A stretch of 64,000 nt of DNA from contig CM038914.1 in assembly GCA_021904315.1 (NCBI GenBank), forward strand, positions 434,001 through 498,000, written 5' to 3'. Positions 1-10,859 of the stretch are shown piece after piece. This stretch comes from Sphagnum magellanicum (lineage: Eukaryota; Streptophyta; Sphagnopsida; Sphagnales; Sphagnaceae). Under the pieces are notes generated by a model. The model did no database searches and was not told the origin of the DNA. It worked only from the letters and a program-made list of their open reading frames with translations. How positions within the stretch are numbered: position 1 is the stretch's first letter; each line of letters begins with the position of its first letter. The position numbers and the translations under genes were made by a program.

Positions 1-200
1 ACAAACATGAAATCATAAACAATGTAAAAGCGAGGATCGATTAAATTGTCATCACCAAATGGGCCATCAAATTATTGTGATCATCAAATCAAAGTCAATC
101 ATTTTACTTTATTAGCACGTTTAAAAAAGCATTTTCTCCTGAGTATATTAACAGCTTGAAGCTCAATTTCACACTAATTTAAAGCATGAACTTTATTGTT

Positions 201-502
201 GGCCTTGCCTACCAAGGCAAGGATATTGTGTTTAGATTCATTATAGAGTATAGCAGCTTAAGGGATTTTTATATGCCCCTAGGTAATAATAATAGGTCTA
301 TTTTTACATGAGGATTTTTGAAAGATGGTATTTTGGCTTGTGTTGAAACTTGAGATTAGTTACAGAGTTATAATATCTTGAAAGGATTTTGGTTTCTTTC
401 AGAGGATTTTTTGAAGATTATACTTTTGCATGGTGAAATATTTGAGTTTCCATAATTCTTCTAATTTGCCTTAAGATACTTTTTTAATGTAAATGGCAAG
501 GC
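201..502 (+). repeat. Small interspersed element, copy A (GGCCTTGCC ends)
   Basis: About 300 bp that starts GGCCTTGCC and ends GGCAAGGC, so the ends form a 9-bp inverted repeat with one end mismatch. A short hairpin (CCTTGCC, 6-nt loop, GGCAAGG) lies inside the left end. The body is AT-rich and non-coding. The same body recurs inverted near 6358-6682 and 19283-19521, and again in plus orientation at 56099-56712. Terminal inverted repeats, small size and four copies suggest a non-autonomous DNA transposon. No target duplication was identified. Confidence 0.7.
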
Positions 503-565
503 TAAAGTGTGACACACATCCGTTGTTAATTTTTAAGCATTTTGTGCTATTACATATAGAGAGGG

Positions 566-760
566 AGGTAGGCAGGCACGTAGGTAGGTAGGTAGGTAAG
601 GGGTGGTTTTTGAGAGAAATAGTGAGAAGGTATGTAAGGTGGGTAGTGAGAAAGCAGGAAATGAGAAAGTAGGTACAAGAGCCTGGGAGGTAGGAAAAGA
701 AGCACATAGGTAGGTAGGAAATTTGATACGTAGGTGGGTCGGTAGATAGATGGGTAAGTT
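566..760. repeat. GTAG-rich tetranucleotide microsatellite
   Basis: Imperfect runs of GTAG/GGTA with interruptions; the cleanest part is near 580-600. The open frame across it on the minus strand (471-707) is low-complexity and is not considered a gene. Confidence 0.7.
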
Positions 761-1105
761 GTGGTTTTGGGAGAGGGTGGGATTTTTATTTCACCTGTGC
801 ATTATGCACGGGGCACACACTAGTGTAATTGATCCTACAGATGTTGGCAGCAACTCGCAACATAGAATAGGATCAAAATCAAAGCAAAGTGTTCGTTTGT
901 TACAGTGGTAGACTGTCAACAACAACAAAAGTGAATGAAGTCTTTTTTTCTGCGTGCTGGTGGTGAACTGCCCGAGGGCCTTCAGGGCAACTTCTGTTTC
1001 CCATGCAGATAGCTCTCCCTTGGTAACCGACACACCCATCTCTTGGGATGTGGATGGGGGTTTCAAGCAGACCATGACAAACTTAAAACCTTGTAAATAA
1101 TTTTT

Positions 1106-1300
1106 TCACTGACACTTACTTGTGCACGACTCTTGAACATGCATCAAGTTTTCCATCATAAGTATACTAGACTCAATGAATGAATCAACAATGAAGGCAG
1201 GCATTACAATATGGGCTCTGGCAGCCCATATTGCAACCCATTCTAAATCAGTCCCTATTTCTTTTTGTAACGGGTGAATTTTTGCACTGTGGGGAACCAA
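1106..1300 (-). pseudogene. Possible gene relic resembling the C-terminal part of a BRCT domain (weak)
   Basis: The minus-strand open frame contains the stretch AHIVMPAFIVDSFIES, which fits the end of BRCT domains, where a hydrophobic strand is followed by a W/F-x-x-D-S helix start. At 1120 the reading meets a good splice donor (CAA then GTAAGT), and a second minus-strand open frame lies just beyond it at 791-1075. No upstream exons were recognised, so this would be an isolated fragment. BRCT domains diverge strongly and short chance matches occur. The assignment is tentative. Confidence 0.2.
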
Positions 1301-2699
1301 AAAAAAGTTGTCCTACGACTTATACAAAGGTTTCTCTTTGGAGAAAAATGGCTTCAAGTCGGCCATATTTCAAGGAAAAAACTGTCTGAATTCACCATAT
1401 TTAGACTATAGGTTCCACTAGGTCGGTTGTCAAACTAAGGCAGGAATCTTAAATTTGTTCTACTCTCCTCTCCGACATGTAGCCAAATTTGGCTAAGTCT
1501 TCTTGTGTATGATCACTACTACACCACCTACCTCTCAAAATTGGGGGGGGAAAAAACAAGAAAAAAAACCCCTGATTCTCATGTGCTTTGAAAAGTGCTT
1601 TTTTCAAAAAAAAAAAGAAGGTTTTATATCAGGTTTTTTCATAGCTCACATAATTATAATTACAATTGTAATTATACAATTATACCCCTTGATCCAGGGA
1701 TTTTGCACATATCACAAACCATATGAGAGATGTCAGAAATTGGTAGTGTATGCAATTTATACAAAATTATACAACAAAATTATATTATCTCATAATTGAA
1801 TACACGATTCTACACAGTTATGTATGATATCTCTAACCAATTATGAGAACGAATTGGACAAAAGAATGCCTTGTCTCGGAGTAGCATGAATGGGGCTCAA
1901 TTCACTGCACTCAAATTTTGACAAATGCACTAGAAAGTGATCATGCCATTTAAATAGGAGCCGCCCGCCCACCATCGTCCCCCCCAAGTATCATCGAATA
2001 TGTCATCATAGAGTAAAATTGTTATTGTATCTGTGTCCTTCTTTGCCTTAATTTTGGGCCTAATATTACTTTTTTGCCCACAAGTTTTCTCACATCAAGC
2101 AAGGCCTCCCTTCTTTGGCATCCAGATAGGGTTAATACGGGGCGTTTGCTTGCAACAAGATCCACATAGGTACTCATGCTCTGACCATGGGTATTAGCCC
2201 AAGCCAAAAATAATTACAAACGGTAAGATTTCATGGAGCCTATGCACAAAGTCACACTCTGAACCCACAAAACCCACACCCACCAAGTGTTTTGTTTTAG
2301 GGCTTTTTTTTTTGGGTAGCCAAAGTGGCAATCATCCATTGGAAGATGTAAGAATAAAGTGACAATCATCATGGCTACTACACTAGGAAGATTTAGCCAA
2401 ATTGGGCAATAAACCAGAAATAGTGTACAAATATTTAATCATCCTTCCATAAATTTTGGCTACATAATGAAAACCAAGTATATTAAATCCGGTGATTTTT
2501 TAACATTTTTTCATTGTATTGTATGTCCCATAGCTAGCCACAATGGTTTAGCTCCGCACTAATCATCCCATATGAATCTATGTATCTATCCATTAGCCAC
2601 CTACATTACCTATCGATGAAGTGCCTATAATACTTACCCACTTACCTAGGTAGCGTGAGGGGGAACTAGGAGGTAGGTTATAGGTTATAGGTTATTAAG

Positions 2700-2757
2700 G
2701 TGGAACTTTGGTTTAGGGTTTAGGAGGTTTAGGGTTTTAGGGTTTAGGGTTTAAGTT
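2700..2757 (+). repeat. Interstitial telomere-like tract (TTTAGGG type)
   Basis: Several imperfect copies of the Arabidopsis-type telomere heptamer (GGTTTAGGGTTTAGG and variants) occur in a row. Short AAACCCT runs also occur near 5205-5224, 5870-5890, 9695-9712 and 55920-55932. They sit inside the chromosome and are too short to be a chromosome end. Confidence 0.7.
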
Positions 2758-3417
2758 GTGGTTCATTGACAACCAATAAGGGGTTTTCAACGGATGGTGA
2801 ACTCGTGGGTGCCAAGTCATCTAGTCCCTTCTAGTATTAGCTTTGATGATTACCGATTGTGTTTGGCTCCAATCGGGTAGCTTCATCTCTAATTGCGTGT
2901 TGATCCACACTCAGGTGCATTGATCCAAACTCATCCGTACATCTCTAATGCATAATCCAATGCAATTTTTGCTATGGTCGAGAGAAAGGAAGCTATCCAG
3001 CAGATTCTATTGAGGATTTTGACAAGTTCTGTTTGGGAGCACAAAAGGCTCCATTTCATAAGTCTTTGGGGGGGGACTCTTTTGTTAGAGTACAGAAATT
3101 CACATGGACTCGATTGGGCATGGGAAGAAATGTTACCCACATGGCCTCAATTGTAGTGCCAAAAAAAATTGAGCTGGCTGAATCTGAAGGTCAACCTGCC
3201 AACCCGTTTCAGCCCATGTGCTTCCCTTCCTTGTGCATGTTCGAGTGATCAATCATCTACCAAAAACAATAACAATTGTTTTGGCTCAAAGGCTAGTTAT
3301 AGACTATTTTTCAATTTCCCATGTAATTTTTCATTCACAATTTTGGCATCAAAGTTTTGTTAACTTTTTAAAAAACTTACAACAATTTTAATATTATGTT
3401 TGAATGAATGAAATTTA

Positions 3418-3995
3418 TCACACATGCAAAATGGCCATATAGTTAAAACCTTGATGATGAATGAAATTATGTTCGTTGACAAAATTTGATCACACATGCA
3501 AAATGGCCATATAGTTAAAAACTTGATGATGGATGAAATTACGTTCATTGACAAAATTTGATCACACATGCAAAATGGCCATATAGTTTAAAACTTGATG
3601 ATGAATGACATTATGTTCATTGACAAAATTTGATCACACATGCAAAATGGCCATATAGTTAAAAAACTTGATGATGGATGAAATTAGGTTCATTGACAAA
3701 ATTTGATCACACATGCAAATGGCCATATAGTTAAAACCTTGATGATGAATGAAATTATGTTCGTTGACAAAATTTGATCACACATGCAAATGGCCATATA
3801 GTTAAAACTTGATGATGGATGAAATTACGTTCATTGATGAAATTTGACCACACATGCAAATGGCCATATAGTTAAAACCTTGATGATGAATGAAATTATG
3901 GTCGTTGACAAAATTTGATCACACATGCAAATGGCCATATAGTTAAAACTTGATGATGGATGAAATTACGTTCATTGATGAAATTTGACCACACA
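3418..3995. repeat. Minisatellite, about 8 units of ~71 bp
   Basis: The phrase CACACATGCAAAATGGCC recurs near 3420, 3491, 3563, 3634, 3708, 3779, 3850 and 3920, giving spacings of 70-74 bp. Adjacent units alternate between 'GATGATGAATG' and 'GATGATGGATG' variants. The array therefore has a two-unit higher-order period near 142 bp, implying amplification of a dimer. The last unit decays at about 3995. No open frame is maintained. Confidence 0.92.
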
Positions 3996-6352
3996 GATGT
4001 AGTTAGCCATATGAGCACATCTAGAATCATAAGAATCAAAACCATTCCTTTATCCAAAAATACTAACAATAGTCCTTTGTCCCCAAGATCAATTTTGGGT
4101 ATCTAAAATTCATTTTTGCAATGTCATATGTTTGAAAACTCCTATGTCTTCTTATTGCTTTTGGTGTAGGAAAAAATAATAAATCAAATCCTTAGTTGCC
4201 AAAACTAAAAAGCAAAAAAAAAAATCAAATTTGAGTGCTTGATTCAAGCATGACATATTGAAATTTGCATTATGAGAAAGAAAGAAAGATGTTATAAAAT
4301 GCCATCATCTAAAGAATGGAAGTGTTGATTATCAAACCCAAAAGAAAGAAAAGGCAAAGGAAACATTGTACTAAGTCACGCTCATGGGAAAATGTGTTTT
4401 GCATGGATGGTAGTGCAACTAGCCTATGAGCCTTTGTCAAAAACATCTTGACAAAAGTTTGTAAGTCTTTGTGCTGAATAGAAGAGACATGGTTTTGCGA
4501 ATTCCAACAAATCTCATAAGTGGATATTTTCTCATACACGAACTACTACCCTCGCCCATTTCCTTATAAAGTTAGTGTGGTTGGTCACAAGAAACCTTTG
4601 GCCACAAGAAGCCTTTCATGTAAAAGGCATTCTTGCTTCAGCTTTGGGAAGGTGTCCAAGAAGGGTTTTTGTCACTAGCATTTGCATGTGTTGTGTTGAT
4701 GTGGCCATGATTGATTACACAAACAAATAGTGCGGACTCCTTGGTCTCAAAGCCTACAATTTTTTTTAAGTATCATAATAAGTTACTTCAAACGTGGGGA
4801 GGGTCGAGAGGAGGGAGGGGGCGGGGTGGTCATCTCAACAAATGGGCCTTAACAACTCCCTAAAATGCTTTTCGTTCTAAGAAAGAATGTGTCCGTGAAA
4901 GTAGGTAAAGAGCCTTGCTGACTTGGATGGATGGATTTCGCATTTGAATCCTTCCAAAAGAACAAGTCTCATGACACAATGGCTTTGCCCTTTATTGGCA
5001 CTTAGTTCAAACAAATTCCTAAACAAGTGATAGCGGAACCATGTGACATTGGTTAAGTAATTTGAATACACAACAACATAGTTTACCTTAAGAAATAGCC
5101 TTGAGAATATACAACAAGGTCACCACCCATTATCCCTACACCAAAAAAAACTAGGCAACAAGGCATGTATGTGGATGAGCAACTTTCTCTTCCGAATTCT
5201 ACAACCCTAAACCCTAAACCCTAATTTTGTTATTGTTATTATTATTATTACTATTATCCTCAATTTCCCACAAACATTTTCATTTCAATGGCCTTATTAA
5301 TAAGCAGTTCAAGATTGAGCCACTTTGTTTTCATGTCTTGATGGAGGACCATGGTGAGAAAAATTGTTGACCTCTTGACAAAAATTTCCTTGCTAAATTG
5401 AGAGTTCTAAGATTGAGTCCCCTTCACTTACACACTAAAAGTTATGTGGCTCATTGCCTTTCAGATGGGCAAACTCTTTTCCATTTTTTGGGGCCCTACT
5501 CATCATCTATGACCTTGGTCTCTCCTACTAAGTCCATCATGAGAATGTCCATTATGAGTGAAGAGACACATGTTGGGCACATATATGGTTTATCATATTA
5601 TTGATATGGTACTAATAATAATATAAATAATAATAATAATATAAAAATTTCCAAAGAATCATCATTGTATTATTTTTTAATTGTCAAAATGTTGTCAAAT
5701 TTTGTCCCAAATGGAATGAGTCTGGTGACCACTTCACCTAAAGTTTTAGGGATTTTTAAAATGAAAAATAAAATAAAATAAGTCGCTGGATGGTTTGAGA
5801 ATATGCCAGGCCTCTTTAGCCAAACCCAAAACCATAATCCTCTAATGATGCTATGTTTTCTGGTGGATTAACCCTAAACCCCACATTAACCCTAAAAACC
5901 CCGCACTCTCGCAAGTGCACCATCCATTTGAAAACCCATTAGAACCAAGTTACCACAACCTAGTCACTAACCAACTATGTAAGTGCCTAAGTACCATAGG
6001 CAAGTAGGTAGCAAATGGAAGTAAGTGGTTTCCATGTGTATAGCTAGATCCATAGGTAAATTGCATTTGGTCTAGTAGCTAGGAAGGCAGAGAAGCATGG
6101 GAAAAGGTTAGCACATGGTTAACCACAGTTAGTGCATGGTTAACCACAGTTATCACCACAGTTAGTAGGTGGTTAACCACCACAATGGGTTAACTAGGGG
6201 ACAAGAATGGAATGAAAAAAAAACAAGTGTTTTTCTGTCCAAACATCATCCATCCTGCATGATGCTCCTCCTCCTGTGATGGGTGGTGCTTGTGATGATG
6301 TTGTACTCTGTCCTTTGGAGTGTATAAAAGTTAGAGCCAAATTGTGCAGGGG
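3996..6352. other. AT-rich non-coding stretch
   Basis: No gene is recognised. The stretch contains short telomere-like AAACCCT runs (5205-5224, 5870-5890) and direct repeats of 'GGTTAACCACAGTTA' near 6105-6185. The open frames here (4309-4539, 4877-5071, 5398-5604) are short, lack domains and have no splice context. Confidence 0.5.
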
Positions 6353-6357
6353 GTAGT

Positions 6358-6682
6358 GCCATTTACATTAAAAAAAGTATGTTAACTTGGCAAAAGAAGA
6401 CTTATGGAAACTCAAATATTTCACCATGCAAAAATATAATCTTCCAAACAAAAAAAAAAAAACTTTAATAGAAACCAAAATCCTTCAAGATATTATAACT
6501 CTATAATAACTAATCACAAGTTTTGACACAAGCCAAAATATCATCTTTCAAAAATCCTCATATAAAAATAGACCTATTATTATTATTATTATTATTATTA
6601 CCTAGGGGCCAAAAGCCCTTAAGCTACTATATACTATATAATGAATACTAAACACAATATCCTTGCCTTGGTAGGCAAGGCC
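6358..6682 (-). repeat. Small interspersed element, copy B (inverted)
   Basis: This is the reverse-complement counterpart of the element at 201-502. It shares the end GGCAAGGCC (6674-6682), the 'CCTAGGGGC' segment, an ATT-repeat expansion (about 6576-6600) and the segment matching the AAGATATTATAACTC region. Its distal end is degraded: only GCC precedes the ATTTACATT motif. The ATT run is much longer than in copy A, so the microsatellite grew after insertion. Confidence 0.7.
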
Positions 6683-7285
6683 AATAAATGTTACCCAAAG
6701 AGTAGAATCTCACTTGCATGCGAATTTGATCTTGAATGGAGCCCACTTGAGTGATCTATCCCAAAATGTTGCAAAGTCAATGAAAATGTTATGATATAAA
6801 TGTAACTTCATTACTCATCTCTCGTACACAACATCATGTTGTGTCCAAATTGGGTCAGATTCAATATTTTTATTTTTTTAAAAAAAATTTACAGAAATTA
6901 TTTTTTAATTGTTTTCAAAATGGCAGAAATTTTATTATTTAAAAATTGGGTGGTCTGCAAATTTTTAAAAAAAAAAGGGTTTATTACCCAATTTTTTAAA
7001 TGGAAATTTTTTTGAGTTTTTTGGAGTTTTTTAGTTGACAAATTTTTGGGTAAAGTTTTTTAAAATCTTTTTAAACCACGGGATCTTATTCAAAGTTCCA
7101 CTAGGTAACCAAAAAAATGTAGACGGATGCTTAAATTATTATTTTTTGGGGTGTAATTTTTAATTTTTATAATTATTGCCAAATTTTACAAAATCATTTT
7201 TATGGATGATTACCATTTCAACTACATCACAAATTTTTTTTTAAAAAATTAAACAAAATTAAACAAGACAAAAAAAAACAAAAAA

Positions 7286-7316
7286 AAACACACACACACA
7301 CACACACATACACATA
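7286..7316. repeat. (CA)n microsatellite
   Basis: A run of CA dinucleotides with minor interruptions, within an A-rich stretch that may be the tail of a short interspersed repeat. Confidence 0.7.
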
Positions 7317-7473
7317 GACACAGAGGTCAGGTGTCAGGGTCAGCTGAAACCCTGGGTATGGAGTTTACAGCATCTGGCCCCTCCATCCCCAACCATCTAT
7401 GGATTCAGGTGGCTCCAGAGGGGTCACAGTGAACCGGCACCCACCAGCACACACCAGTTCCAGTTCCAGTTCC

Positions 7474-7760
7474 AGTTCCGTAGCTAACCATGGTGGTTAG
7501 CGCAGTTGGAAGGTTGTTCATAGGTAGGTAGTAAAAACAGCCCTTATCTATGTATAAACCATCTACCAGTTCCGTAGCTAACCATGGTGGTTAGTGCAGT
7601 TGGTAGGTTGTTTGTAGGTAGGTAGTAAAAACAGCCCTTATCTATGTATAAACCATCTACCAGTTCCATAGCTAACCATGGTGGTTAGCGCAGTTTGTAG
7701 GTTGTTCATAGGTAGGTAGTAAAAACAGCCCTTATTTATCTATGTATAAACCATTTACAT
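7474..7760. repeat. Three tandem copies of a 94-bp unit
   Basis: The segment GTAGCTAACCATGGTGGTTA begins near 7480, 7574 and 7668, a period of 94 bp. Each unit ends in an AACAGCCCTTAT...AAACCATCTACC segment. The unit core CTAACCATGGTGGTTAG is a near-perfect palindrome. A related single copy, including the trailing CCTATTTTCCTACCTATC segment, lies at about 48,200-48,350, so the unit belongs to a dispersed family locally triplicated here. Confidence 0.85.
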
Positions 7761-9328
7761 GTACTTACTAGTTTACCTATTTTCCTACCTATCTACCTAT
7801 AATATGAGACCTATTTCTTATGGAATTGGTTAACCAAGGTTAAACCAAATATTAACTCAGTTGAGCAAAAAATTTATTTCCTTTTTTGCACAAAAAAATT
7901 TTCTTTGTATAATTATGCCTTTACATATTTCTTTCATAATTTCTTTTCAATTTTTTAAAAAAAATTAATATTTTAAAAATAAATAATTTTTTTAAAAAAA
8001 TGATGCTGTAAGAAGATTATTACTGTTGGTTGATGATGCTGTTGCAGCATGCATGGCTTTGTACTTTGAACAAAAATATGTTTTATGGCAACACAAAAGT
8101 TCATCATACACTCTGGTACTCCTGGAGTACCTTACAGAGCACCCATATATCAAGTGTCAGGGTGGGGGGGGGGGAATCAAGTGTGAAGTTCAAGTGTATA
8201 TAAACTTTTTCTTCTTATTTATTTTTAAAATTTTTAAAAATTAAAAATAAAATTAAAATTAATTATTTTATTTAAATTTTTAAATTTAAATTTTTAAAAA
8301 AAATTATTTATTTTAAACTGTGGATAACTCTACCTTTGCAGCAGAACAGAACAGAACAGACTCTCTCTCTGCCAGTCTTTTTTTTTGTTTAGTCAAAGCA
8401 CTCAAGCAATTCTCAGGCTAATAAGAACAAAAGGGTACATACTTCCAGACAAAAGGGCTACAATATCATCATCAGTGTTGGACTGGTACCCAGTTTTAAA
8501 AAGAACAGACCAAACTGGTCCTGGAATTGGGGGTGGGGAGAGGGGGGGGAGTACTGGTATTGGGTACTTTCAATTTAAAAAGTTGCATACCAATCTGGTG
8601 TTGTATTGGTGTTAGGGTTGAAGGCTGGCTGATTGATTTTTTTTTTGGGGCCTCATCATATATACGGTATGTATAAACGAGTGTTGGTCGATTATTTGAG
8701 TTTCTGACCTGGTTATCAAGCTGGTTATTCATATACCAATATCATATACTCAGGTTGCACCTTATATACCAGTACAACACTGACACATTATATTATAAAT
8801 AGGTATGTATTATAGACATGCATGTTTTTCTTTTTTGGTGATTTTCTTGTTCAAAATAGCTTTAAACTAGTTTATGTAGCTAAAAATAAATGGCTAAAAA
8901 TCTAGAAGGATTTTATTATTATTATTATTAACTTTCAGTTTTGTAATAACCAAATCTGGGCTAAATAATCTTATGGATGATTGTAACTTCAGGTGCATCA
9001 CAAAATTGAAAAAATAAAAATAAAAATAAAAATTGATGCTTTTGAGGTTAATTCATAATGACCCATCACCCAACCCCTTGAGGCTATAATTCATAATGAC
9101 CCAATGCTCCGAGGTTAATTCATATTAAGCCTAAATTCATAAAGACTCAATGCTTAGAGACTAATCCACACCAACCAACCAAATTCTTGAAGGGTTCCAT
9201 GACAACTCCCCTCATTGTCATTGTCCTCAAGGGGGGGCGTCCGTTCTATGTACTTTGTAAATAATTGTGTATACAAGAGACAAATTCAGGAAACCAAGAG
9301 GAAGGAAGGAAGGAAGGACATGCAAGCT
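7761..9328. other. AT-rich non-coding stretch
   Basis: Long A/T homopolymers, a G run near 8162-8174 and short low-complexity open frames. The piece around 8950-9030 matches a small dispersed family (AAATCTGG..CTAAAT, TTATGGATG, CATCACAAAATTG then an A-rich tail) that also appears near 7180-7260, 17,260-17,347 and 39,930-40,040. Nothing gene-like was seen. Confidence 0.5.
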
Positions 9329-9334
9329 ATATAT

Positions 9335-9560
9335 TGTGGTAAAACTATTCATCCAAGAGGTGTCAAAAGGATTGGTTGGCGAGTAAAGTAAAATACGCAC
9401 TTGTTAAGCCTTTTGGCATCCTATATAGTAAAGGACGTCAGGATAAGAAATGAAGCCTCCCCTGAATCCGTGAAACATATTGTGGTAAAACTATTCATCC
9501 AAGAGGTGTCAAAAGGATTGGTGAGTAAAGTAAAATACGCACTTGTTAAGCCTTTTGGAG
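9335..9560. repeat. Direct tandem duplication, 146-bp spacing
   Basis: A roughly 80-bp segment (GTGGTAAAACTATTCATCC ... TTAAGCCTTTTGG) occurs at about 9335-9419 and again at 9481-9560. The second copy lacks a few bases (GGCG/TTGG region) but is otherwise almost identical. Between them lies a remnant starting AGTAAAGGACGTCAGGAT, which matches small elements at 25.1, 26.9 and 27.1 kb. High identity implies a recent duplication. Confidence 0.85.
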
Positions 9561-9845
9561 GATAGAAGACGGGGTGGGTTGGAAGGAGTTTAGAAGAAGG
9601 GTAGGAAGTTTTTTGTTTGGTGTGCCAAGGAAACATACATTTTGTTGTGTACACAATATAGTGTTGAGCAATGCTTGGAATTGAAATGAGCAACTAAACC
9701 CTAAAACCCTAAATTTCTTGTTCAACTTGGCAGGGTTGTGTGTGACTTGTGACCTAAATAGGTTAGTCACACAAGGCCTTGACTACCCATATATGTCTAT
9801 ACCTATATACCTATGTACCTATAATTTTATTTATATATTTGTACA

Positions 9846-9847
<2 letters not shown>

Positions 9848-9881
<34 letters not shown>
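9848..9881. repeat. (TA)n microsatellite
   Basis: An uninterrupted run of about 17 AT dinucleotides. Confidence 0.9.
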
Positions 9882-9882
<1 letters not shown>

Positions 9883-10279
9883 TTTTGCTGAAGGAAAGCT
9901 GCTTGATCAAGCAAAGTAAACAAACCAGCTGAGATTTAAAGCAGCTTATGTAAGAATCTGTTGCAAAAGGGCTATGAGAAGTGATGAAGCCAAAGTACAG
10001 CAAAGTAGTATAAAATTTATAAATGTCATACAATTATGATGCAACTGGGTGGGGACCATTCATTACCCACAGATGCTAGCCTATATATCACACCTTGGAG
10101 TTCAACTCTTGCCAAAAACACTCACCCCATCAACCTACTAGACTAGAAGCAGCTGATGGGCCCACACAAGGTGCAATGGGTTTTTAGGCCAAGGAGATTC
10201 TCAGATAGAATACACTCAAATTTGGGAGTTTCAAGTTTTGCATTTTCCATGCCTCTCATATTCCTACACTTTCCATGGT

Positions 10280-10760
10280 TCCAAGTTCATGTTTTCATGT
10301 GTCTCCCTAAGTTCCAATTTTCGAAGTTCCCAATTTACATTTTTTCCCACCATGGCTCCCTCTATTCCTAATTTCAAAGGTTCCATGAAGTTCGTTCATG
10401 TCTCCTTAGTTCCACATTTTGAAGTTCAAAGCTTTGTGTTTTCATGCCTCCTCTTTTCCTAATTTCAAAGGTTCCACAAAGTTCATGTCTCCTTAGTTCC
10501 ACATTTTGAAGTTCGAAGCTTTGTGTTTTCATGCCTCCTCCTCTATTCCTAAGTTTCAAAGGTTCCAACGTCATGTCTCCTTATTTCCAAATTTTGAAGT
10601 TCCAAGTTTGTGTTTTCATGCCTCCTATATTTCCTAATTTCAAAGGTTCCAACTTCATGTTTTCATGTCCCTTAGTTCCAAAATTTGTAGTTCCCAAGTT
10701 TGCATTTTCCACACCAATATTCCTAATTCAAAAGGTTGCAAGTTCATGTTTTCATGGCTA
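10280..10760. repeat. Degenerate tandem array, ~90-bp units
   Basis: 'TTCCTAATTTCAAAGGTTCC' or close variants recurs near 10,364, 10,456, 10,546, 10,632 and 10,722, each followed by a TTCATGT...TTAGTTCCA segment. The period is 86-92 bp. The open frames on both strands here are products of the periodicity. Confidence 0.8.
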
Positions 10761-10859
10761 ATTTTCTTGGAGCCTAAAAAGTCCGTTTGTGATCAAAGTA
10801 TATCTTTCCTTACCTTAGTATAGTGGATAAAACCTTCCAAGTCCACTCATCCATCAAAC

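Larger units (their letters stand above)
721..3417. other. AT-rich non-coding stretch
   Basis: Apart from the possible BRCT relic and the telomere-like tract, I see no coding exon, RNA gene or complete transposon. The open frames at 1503-1799 and 2931-3248 lack any recognisable domain and overlap one another on both strands, as chance frames do. A small repeat related to those at 7.2, 9.0, 17.3 and 40.0 kb may be present near 2300-2410. Confidence 0.5.

Noticed and set aside
2700..2757. Possible chromosome end
   Set aside because: Only a few imperfect TTTAGGG units with ordinary sequence on both sides.
3418..3995. Regular direct repeats that might suggest a CRISPR array
   Set aside because: The sequence is a plant nuclear genome, and the whole ~71-bp unit repeats with no unique spacers.
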